Part shown: positions 56,488 through 64,000 of the stretch, in pieces
How the letters are laid out: the number at the start of each line of letters is the position of its first letter
How positions within the stretch are numbered: position 1 is the stretch's first letter
From: Bremia lactucae
Lineage: Eukaryota; Oomycota; Peronosporomycetes; Peronosporales; Peronosporaceae
Reading direction: 5' to 3'
Length of the DNA stretch: 64,000 bases
Assembly: GCF_004359215.1 (NCBI RefSeq)
Contig: NC_090613.1
Location: 5,497,951-5,561,950 of the forward strand
The notes under the pieces: model-generated
What the model saw: the letters and a program-made list of their open reading frames with translations, nothing else
The model's database searches: none
What the model was told of the DNA's origin: nothing
Made by a program: the position numbers and the translations under genes

Positions 56488-58270
56488 ATGTCTTATATGT
56501 CACGCCGAACGTCGCTGCTCTTTGGTGGCGCATTGGCGCTGCGGCTTGCGTTGCTGGTGTATGGATACTTGCAGGATCATTATATGTCCGTCAAGTATAC
56601 CGATGTGGACTACGATGTATACACAGATGCAGCGCGGGAGATGGCGGAGGGCCGCTCGCCTTTTGACCGCACGACATACCGCTATACGCCTGTGTTGTAA
56701 GTCTTGCTTGACATATTTCTAAGCTGAGTTCTAGTCTAAATTAATATTACATTGTTGGTTTTAAAGAGCTTTTTTATTATTGCCGAATGTATACGTGCAT
56801 GAAATTTGCGGAAAGCTGTTGTTTGTTTGTTGCGACCTATTGGTTGGGTACACTATGTATCAAATCCTGAGGCACAGGGGGCTGCCGGATACAAGTGAGC
56901 TGAAAAAAAGTAGTTATCAAATAATGTTTTGATAACATTGCTTATTATGATTTACAGATGCTGTCAATTATTGCTGGTAAACCAAAAATGAAAGCAGTAT
57001 ATGCCTTTCGCAATGCTAATGCAAGATTTTCTAGTGTGTGGTTGTTTCATCCATTTTCTATAAACATTTCGACACGAGGCAATGCGGATGCAATTGTGGT
57101 ATTACTGGTAATGGTAATTTTGTTGCTAATCATGCGTCAGCAAGTCGCGCTTGCAGCGTTGGCGTACGTAAAACTTGTCAATATTATTGTCGACATCTTT
57201 AATTTACGCGTATCGTGTAGATATGGTGCTGCTGTCCACATCAAAATCTATCCGATCATTTATGCGCTAGCTTTCCTCGTGGTATGAATGTGTCAAACAA
57301 CTCAAAATATGTTTTGATAAGGAGGAGGTTTAAGAAGTAATCTATCATTTAGTTTTTGAATGGTGATTACCGAGCCGTGAACGCGAAGAAGACTTCTGCC
57401 ATCAATTTAAGATTGAGATTGTATAATCAAATGCTTGAAAAGCTTAATCAAGATCGACTTGTTTTTGGTCTTACCAGTGGCGGATTTTTCATTTTTCTTG
57501 CAGCTGGCTGCTATTATTTGTAAGTCGTACAAAACTAGATGTCGAATATTTACGTTTCTAACTTGATATGCTAGGTACGGATACCAATTTCTATACGAGG
57601 CGTATCTTTATCATCTTACTCGTACCGACAATCGTCACAACTTTTCCGTATATTTCTACGATCTCTATCTTCGATACAACACCCCGTCAGGTTTTGGCGT
57701 TGGTCTCGTGGCCTTTTTGCCTCAGCTCACGTCTCTCATTGCTATCTCCTTTGCCTATGGCCGTGATCTGCCATTTGCGCTATTTGCATTGACAATGGTC
57801 TTTGTCATTTTTAACAAAGTGTGCACGGCTCAGGTACGCAATAAAAAGTCACTCGACTTGGCAAAAGCTGTTTCTAATATTTTACTGTTTCACAAAGTAT
57901 TTCTTATGGTACACTGCATTTCTGCCGCTTATATTTCCTCTCACACGGTTGCAATTAAAGTGGAAAGGCCTTGGCATGATCATGGCGTGGCTAGGAGGAG
58001 AGGTTGGTAGAATTTTCCGTACCATACTATCAAGTGTTGCTCATATAATATCATATGCGTTTGCAACAGCTTCACTGGCTATACTGGGCATATCAGCTTG
58101 AAATGCAAGGTGTCAATACGTTTTTATTAGTGTGGCTGGCTGGCCTCGTCTTTTTTTTAGTCAATGTGGCCATCCTCGCTGTCCTAATGCACTACCACTC
58201 GTTTACGCCATTATTTCGAAGTGGTCACATTCTTCAATTGGTGCCATGCGTTCGAGTTAAGATCAATTAA
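56488..58270 (+). CDS. PIGM: GPI mannosyltransferase 1 (PIG-M)
   Basis: ER membrane enzyme that adds the first mannose (alpha-1,4) to the GPI anchor precursor. Eight exons: 56488-56696, 56767-56894, 56998-57163, 57221-57281, 57353-57519, 57575-57833, 57898-58002, 58070-58270 (431 residues; human 423). Diagnostic sequence: the luminal [20 protein letters not shown] with the catalytic DxD-like aspartates, then [22 protein letters not shown], [47 protein letters not shown] and [14 protein letters not shown]. Many hydrophobic helices fit a polytopic protein. The introns are 55-103 nt; all junctions preserve phase. The third exon has two acceptors three bases apart. Usually works with PIG-X, not found here. 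Confidence 0.93.
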
Positions 58271-58401
58271 AATGAATGAAAACAAACCACCTGTTGCTAA
58301 CGACAACAAGGTGAAAGAATCATAGTTGCAACACGTGTCCGTTGTCACATTCATCAGGCTCAAACTACAATAAAACTTAACACTCGCCATGTTTACATCA
58401 A

Positions 58402-61400
58402 CTATTTCACTGGACAATCAAAACGCGCAATCTTTTCGTCCACATTCGTCAATGGCGCGTAGCGGACATTGCTAAGCTTGAGCCGCACAAGATTCTTCAA
58501 ATCCACAACTTGTACGTCTTCTTCAAAATGTACCTTCACTGTCTTTGCCTGTAAATTCTCGGGTGGTTTGTACTTCTTTAGCAAAAGCGACGACATAACT
58601 ACAGACACGGACGAGAAGGCCATGGCAAGACCAGCACACGCAGGGGGCATCATTCGATGAATGAGCGGAAAGAACAAACCAGCAGCGAGTGGAATTCCGA
58701 CAATGTTGTAGACGATTGAAAAGAAAAAGTTCACTTTGATACGAGTAAACACAACGCGTGCCAAGTCCAAGGCCACTACGACATCGGTCAGCGTACTTTT
58801 CACTAAAATCATGTCAGCTTCTGCCTTGGCGATTTGTGTGCCAGCACCAATTGCGATCCCAACGTCCGACTGAGCCAGCGCTGGTGCGTCATTTATCCCA
58901 TCGCCAACCATGCAAACGACACGTGGCCTTAACGTCACTGGGTTCACTTGCGACTGAAGTGCCTTTATCTGAGAAGCTTTCTCGCCCGGTAATGCCACGG
59001 CCTTCACGTGATTGATACCCATCTGACGGGCAATCGCACTAGCTGTTCGAAGATTATCACCCGTAATGAGCCACACATCTAATCCCATGTTTTTCAGGTG
59101 TTTCACAACATCTGCTGCTTCTGGACGAGGAGCGTCCGCCAAGGCAATGACACCCACGAGCTTATTCTCCACGCACACAACAACAACAGTCTTCCCCTCC
59201 ATCTCTAATTCGTGCACGTGTGTACGCATCTTCTCTGTAATTTCAATGCCCCTCTCCTCACAATACTCCATATTACCCACCAATACATTCGAAGAAGTAG
59301 ATCGCGACGTCACTGTACTAGCAGCCACTACACCTTCAATGCCACGACCAGGAATTACACAAACTTTGGTCGGAGCTTGCAATTCCAAATTTTCATGCTC
59401 TGTTGCAGTCACAACGATAGCCTTCCCAAGAACGTGCTCGCTTACACACTCCAAGGAAGCTCCGTAATAAAGCAGCTCACGAGGCGTGAATGCTCGATCA
59501 GCTACCACGACATCACGGACAGACGGACGTCCAACAGTCAACGTTCCCGTTTTATCAAATACAACGGTATCAATATAGCGAGCTGTTTCTAGTGCACGAC
59601 CCCCTTTAATTAGAATGCCCTGCTTCGCACCAACTCCGCAGCCAACCATGACAGCAGTCGGTGTCGCAAGGCCCAAAGCACACGGACACGCAATCACAAC
59701 GACCGAAATGGCAAATAAGACTGCCAGGTACATATCATCCGAGTGATCGGTCTCTACATCAATACCAAGCTCCATTTTCCATTCCATGGGAACAAGATCG
59801 ACTGAAAGAAATGTAATCCACACGATAAACGTCATAACTGACAAGCCAAGAACACACGGAGCAAAGATAGATGCCAACCAGTCGGCATAAGCCTGGATCG
59901 GGGCCTTGTGAAGCTGAGCATCTTCAATCAACGCACAAATTTGGGACAAAGCCGAGTTCTCGCCTCCCATGCAGCTCGATTCAATCACCAATGTGCCCTG
60001 TTGGTTAACCGTCGAACCAAAAACATAGTCTCCTTCTGTCTTTCGAACTGGCATGCTCTCACCCGTCAGCATTGATTCGTCCGTGGTACTGGATCCAGAC
60101 TTTACAACACCGTCTGTCGGAATGTTAGCACCAGGTTGAATACGAAGCAAATCACCTCGCTGAACTAATTCAATCGGAATCTCACGATCTCTCGTTCCAT
60201 TTTCAACAATTAGAAGAGCTGTTTTCGGCTGAAGTTTCATTAATTGGGACAATGCATCTGCCGTCTTGCCCTTTGCCATTGCCTCCATGTACTTGCCAAG
60301 CGTCACAAAAGTAATCAACATTGCCGACGACTCGAAAAAGTGGTGGCCATTGTAATTCTCGTGCACAGCTGAACCAATGAGCGACACCAGACTGTACATA
60401 TAAGACATACTCGTGCCAGCGACAACCAGAAAATCCATTCCCATTGCGCCATGCTGCAGAGCTTTCCATGTTGCCACATAGAACCGTTGACCGACGCCAA
60501 ATTGCACGGGAGTGGCCAATAAAAAGAGCAGCAAAAGCTTCAAAGTTACCGCATTTATCACACGGGTCATTAAAATCATTTCAATGGCAGGAATGTACAT
60601 GAATACCATGTGAATAAGCATCGCTGGAAGGGAGAAAATCATGGCTGTGGTAAGCAACTTACGCCACTTGGTTACTTCCGACTTGCTCATGGCATTTTGG
60701 TCAATCGTCTCGGATGCCACTTCAGCCGAAAAGCCCAACGCATTAATACACTCTTGTACATCACGAGGTCCAGTCTTTGATAGCTGTTTGAAATGCACAT
60801 GAGCCTTGTTTAATGACAAATGGACCACCACTTTAGTCACACCGGGTAAATTTCCCACGGCCGTCTCAATCTTCTTCCCACAAGCAGCACTGGTCATGCC
60901 TGTCACGCGAAATTTAATCTCCAACGAGTCGTCGTCCCCAGGTTCCACCACATGGGAGAAAGTCGCGTTGTAGCCAGCATCTTGAATACATTTCTGAAGT
61001 GTTATTTGTTCGTTTTTGATCAAGTCCCGATCAAACAAAATATCGGCCTTTTGACTGATAAGCCCCACGCGACAGAGTAGCACACCTTCCTTTTGGCCCA
61101 CAAAGTCTTCAATGGCCTTGACGCACGCAGCACAACTCATGCCTTCCACGTGAAATACGGCACGTGGATGGCCAGTGGCGTCGGGTACATCGAGCACCAC
61201 GTTCTCTGTCTCCATTTGCTGTGCTTTTTGAGCTTGCAACTTGATCGCCGCAGCCCTGGTAGCGTCGTAAGCGCTGGCTGTGAATCCCACGCACTCTACT
61301 ATGTCCACTAGCTCTTCGAGTGTCGTGCTGCAAGGTCCAAGCAGGGTCACCGTCGCCTTGCGCTGCTCGAAATTCACGACAGCCGTGGCCACACCGTCCA

Positions 61401-61746
61401 CGCCACGCAGCGCGTTCTGAACGGTTGTACCACAATTTTTTTGGCACATTAAGCCCTCCACTAGCAGCTCAAGCGTCAAAGAACCCCCATCAGTTTTCAA
61501 AGTGGCCGACGGCTTAATAGCAGCTCCAAATCCCACGCTCTCGACAGCGTCTACGAGCTCGTTGGCCGTCACGCTTGCGCCCGGGACGCACTCGATGCGT
61601 GCGCTGCGCTCGATAAAGTTGACAACGGCGTGGGCCACCCCGTCTACGTTGCGCAGCGCATTTTGCACGGTGTTTCCGCAGCTTTTCATGCACATCATGC
61701 CTTCGACCGCGAGTTCAATAACTCGAGAGTTGACCGGCAATGACAT
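58402..61746 (-). CDS. Copper-transporting P-type ATPase (ATP7/CCC2 family)
   Basis: Single-exon 1114-residue P1B ATPase that pumps Cu+ across membranes. ATG 61746 is chosen because the longer frame has only non-ATG codons upstream. Four N-terminal heavy-metal domains: HMA1 (EGMMCMKSC) and HMA2 (EGLMCQKNC) carry C-x3-C, HMA3 is canonical (GMSCAAC), HMA4 has lost the first cysteine (GMTSAAC). Then membrane helices, the actuator TGESMPV, the CPC transport motif (ACPCALGLATP, near 684), phosphorylation DKTGTLT near 728, GDGINDAPAL near 947 and terminal helices with YN and MSS residues typical of copper pumps. The SEHP loop reads SEHVLGKAI, proline replaced by valine. Converges on PIG-M with 131 bp between ends. 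Confidence 0.94.
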   Translation of the reverse strand: MSLPVNSRVIELAVEGMMCMKSCGNTVQNALRNVDGVAHAVVNFIERSARIECVPGASVTANELVDAVESVGFGAAIKPSATLKTDGGSLTLELLVEGLMCQKNCGTTVQNALRGVDGVATAVVNFEQRKATVTLLGPCSTTLEELVDIVECVGFTASAYDATRAAAIKLQAQKAQQMETENVVLDVPDATGHPRAVFHVEGMSCAACVKAIEDFVGQKEGVLLCRVGLISQKADILFDRDLIKNEQITLQKCIQDAGYNATFSHVVEPGDDDSLEIKFRVTGMTSAACGKKIETAVGNLPGVTKVVVHLSLNKAHVHFKQLSKTGPRDVQECINALGFSAEVASETIDQNAMSKSEVTKWRKLLTTAMIFSLPAMLIHMVFMYIPAIEMILMTRVINAVTLKLLLLFLLATPVQFGVGQRFYVATWKALQHGAMGMDFLVVAGTSMSYMYSLVSLIGSAVHENYNGHHFFESSAMLITFVTLGKYMEAMAKGKTADALSQLMKLQPKTALLIVENGTRDREIPIELVQRGDLLRIQPGANIPTDGVVKSGSSTTDESMLTGESMPVRKTEGDYVFGSTVNQQGTLVIESSCMGGENSALSQICALIEDAQLHKAPIQAYADWLASIFAPCVLGLSVMTFIVWITFLSVDLVPMEWKMELGIDVETDHSDDMYLAVLFAISVVVIACPCALGLATPTAVMVGCGVGAKQGILIKGGRALETARYIDTVVFDKTGTLTVGRPSVRDVVVADRAFTPRELLYYGASLECVSEHVLGKAIVVTATEHENLELQAPTKVCVIPGRGIEGVVAASTVTSRSTSSNVLVGNMEYCEERGIEITEKMRTHVHELEMEGKTVVVVCVENKLVGVIALADAPRPEAADVVKHLKNMGLDVWLITGDNLRTASAIARQMGINHVKAVALPGEKASQIKALQSQVNPVTLRPRVVCMVGDGINDAPALAQSDVGIAIGAGTQIAKAEADMILVKSTLTDVVVALDLARVVFTRIKVNFFFSIVYNIVGIPLAAGLFFPLIHRMMPPACAGLAMAFSSVSVVMSSLLLKKYKPPENLQAKTVKVHFEEDVQVVDLKNLVRLKLSNVRYAPLTNVDEKIARFDCPVK

Positions 61747-63647
61747 GACTCTATTCTTTGCAGAGTGGATGTATTCAACGGACAACAATGCAGAAATAAG
61801 CCTTCACTTGGCGAAGGATTGTGCAAATGTGAGGGTTGAACAAGCAAAAAAACAGTGACGTTTTTTATTGCATACAGCGCTCAATACGATTGCTCTTGTC
61901 TTCTCTTGCGTTGAAGCCCTTTGCAGAAATAAGACATTCTTGTGGTACTTTACCGAGTTGCTTTTTTGGTTTGATCCTCTACCTTTTGGTGTCCAATTGT
62001 AACGGTCTGACTTTTTTAGCTGTTTGCCAATTGGCAATCGTGTGGCCGATTTGAAAGGCTTTTTGTCGCTGTACTCGGTAGGAAGACACCAAGTGATGGC
62101 ACAAACGGACCAACACCCCTGATCATTCTGTCAACGGTCAATCCATAAAGGAAGATGCTGACTTTACCTTGTCGTACATAGTCAGAATCTGCCTTTCCTT
62201 TGACAAAGACACTTATCAAGAAGGGAAGGATTTGCTCGAGTGTCCCTTACTGTGAGTAAAAAGCAGATGGCTTACAACACAATATTTACTCTACTCTTGT
62301 GGATAACAGGACGTCGTGCTGACGAAAGTTTGGACAAAAAAAAACAATTACAAGAAATACAGAGCACCTTTAAAAACCCTCCTCGCAGAGCGCACTTTCT
62401 ACAGATAAACTAGGATGGCTCCGTACGGATGAGACACTCGCAGAGACTAGATTAGAGACTTAACGTCGAGCAACCGTGCTACCGCTTTTTATCCATGGAA
62501 TGAGCAGGAGTAGTACGGAATTTTTGAATTATATTCTTTAGTTAATAATATGGTCACAAAGATCAACGCAGACGACGAAAATCGATAATTCGAGTTCGAG
62601 CAAATCTCACGAACGAGCTCCTTTAAAGCTTTCAGGCTACAGCAATTGAGCCGACAAATACCTCTTTGTTTTGAAAATTCGTTCATGATGTGTGGCATCA
62701 TAGGATGAGACATGACCACTAAATTGTGCGCCATTAGCTTCGAGTCTGGAAAGCGCGAGAGCGTACACGTAATGCTGCATGGCTAACTAAAATTAATCTG
62801 GCCTTTAAGACTTCAGCTTGGCGGCTAAGGACGTCAGACATGTTGCTGGTGCGTTTATCACATCATTTGGTACCTCGAAGAAACTAAGTAGTACAGTCTG
62901 GATTTGAAATGCACATCTGACGTCGCTCGTGCGATCCGTGACTCAGTCAACAATTACTTCGGCCGGCTGGCAATGCGAACGACAATCTTTAATATGTCAC
63001 CATAACGTTACATTTGTAGTCTTTTTATCTCGAGAAAACAGCTTACACTGAACTAATGATTTTTCCGATGTGTAATTCCGTAAAGCGAAGCGTTTAGGAA
63101 GGTTATCTGAAGTTGGGCGAATGTATCGGTCACCACGCTTCGCCAAATTTCAAGTGTTCACTACTCGCTTTTACCATAAGTCTATAGGATTTTTTTTTGG
63201 GTGAGGCATATTGAGGAGCGATTAGCGACCAGCAATATCCTGGAGTCTATAGGATTTTTGCTCGCTACAAGTCGCGACTTGTTGCAAATGCTACGTGTTC
63301 TGTGGGCTTTGCTCTCGGTGATTCCTCGCAAATATAATGTTTTTAATTTTTTTTTAATATGTAATTCGGGACGATAATAATTACTCGAAAAAGATATCAT
63401 TATCACCGAAATAATTCAGCACCTCTTCTTGGCGTAATTTTCCGACAGATTTATTTTATCGTATTAAAATATAAAACCTGTTTTAACCAATCATTAATGC
63501 CATTTCTGTAGATATGCGAGCCGTTAATCTCCTAAGTTTTTTGGGTAAATCCTCTCAGTTTGATACAATTATACATGATTGGCTAATATCCAAGCTGAAA
63601 TACCATCTTTTTGTATCTAATTGTTAACCATTTTCCTCTACAATCAG
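61747..63647. other. Intergenic, no supported gene
   Basis: Upstream region of the copper ATPase followed by 1.5 kb of AT-rich DNA. Frames at 62016-62219, 62489-62734 and 63182-63406 (minus) lack recognisable features. The upstream exons of the NAXD-like gene were looked for here and not found. Confidence 0.55.
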
Positions 63648-64000
63648 CTTCGTCAGCAGGAGTACAATGGCGCTTCATTTACGCCGGCATCTCGAGCCTT
63701 AAGACAGGCACTGATCTGTGTCATGTCATGTAATTTACGTCGAGATGCTGCAACTTGAGCTGTTCAAACGCGGCGCTGGTGAGATTTGAGAAGTCGAAGC
63801 GCGCCGAGGTCTCGATTGACGCCGCGGAGAGGATTGGGCAAGTTCTACCACGACTATACTCATTAGTGATCGGCTCTGGACTTGGATTGAATGCTAGTGT
63901 GCAAGAAATTGTTCGTCAGGTGGTTGCCAATACGAAGGAGACAAATTTGTTGATAATTTCCGATGTCGACGCTTTGTTTCTTGTGCGTTTGGAGCCAGAC
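63648..64000 (+). pseudogene. ATP-dependent NAD(P)H-hydrate dehydratase-like, broken and partial
   Basis: Starts after a likely acceptor (ctacaatcag). The first codons give QQEYNGASF, matching the ligand region of NAXD/CARKD proteins; one base later the similarity continues in another frame (ISSLKTGTDLCHVM), then meets an in-frame TAA. It continues with ERIGQVLPRLYSLVIGSGLG (normally GPGLG) and DVDALFLV (normally DADGLWLV). The frameshift, stop and changes at nucleotide-binding glycines point to an inactive copy. Runs off the window; upstream exons are missing. Functional NAXD repairs hydrated NADH. Confidence 0.7.

Noticed and set aside
1..64000. RxLR or Crinkler effector genes
   Set aside because: No open frame combined a signal peptide with an RxLR-dEER or LFLAK motif; short matches to RxLR-like strings lacked the signal peptide.
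1..64000. tRNA, rRNA, CRISPR array
   Set aside because: No clover-leaf with a GTTCGANTC arm, no rRNA-like block and no regularly spaced short repeats were seen by eye; a tRNAscan or Infernal run was not possible.

Overview
The window reads as nuclear DNA of an oomycete, most likely a plant-pathogenic member of the Peronosporales (Phytophthora or a downy mildew). The evidence is spliced protein-coding genes with short introns (mostly 50-80 nt), TCAYTYY-type initiator motifs, fused eukaryotic domain architectures and several families of Ty3/gypsy and Ty1/copia LTR retrotransposons. The species cannot be named from sequence alone. No RxLR or Crinkler effector, tRNA, rRNA or CRISPR was recognised.

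Layout. 1-2.4 kb: pieces of gypsy LTR elements, ending against a short nuclear copy of mitochondrial cox1. 2.5-6.9 kb: one intronless FAD monooxygenase of salicylate-hydroxylase type, alone in repeat-poor but otherwise empty DNA. 6.9-19.3 kb: decayed gypsy fragments, LTR remnants and a dispersed inverted repeat family. 19.6-33.1 kb: a compact gene island with an orphan basic protein, a membrane/TPR (SNAP-like) protein, exosome subunit RRP46, transcription factor subunit NF-YA, an mRNA-guanylyltransferase-like protein with a CCCH finger, an unknown helical protein, a nine-exon WD40 protein and an HhH/EEP nuclease. 33.8-44.8 kb: a copia element split by a gypsy element of about 6.6 kb. 46-53 kb: further LTR debris, then a pair of inverted repeats surrounding an LTR element with a 5-bp target duplication. 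53.1-61.7 kb: second gene block with CCT3, the GPI mannosyltransferase PIG-M and a copper P-type ATPase. The right end carries a broken NAXD-like gene that runs off the window.

The genes are housekeeping loci (RNA decay, CCAAT-box transcription, chaperonin, GPI anchor synthesis, copper transport) and do not form one pathway. Several neighbours are divergent with short shared upstream regions: DUF4359/TPR and RRP46, GTase-like and the 27.5-kb gene, WD40 and EEP nuclease. PIG-M and the copper ATPase converge.

The most notable observations are an AT-AC (U12-type) intron in RRP46; a guanylyltransferase-like protein that has lost its key acidic residues and whose model needs a 22-nt intron or a frameshift; copper-binding domains with C-x3-C instead of C-x2-C; antisense ORF remnants beside the 3' LTR of two LTR elements; and a cox1 NUMT abutting an LTR. 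Exon coordinates were worked out by hand from splice signals, reading phase and family similarity; no RNA evidence or database search was available.
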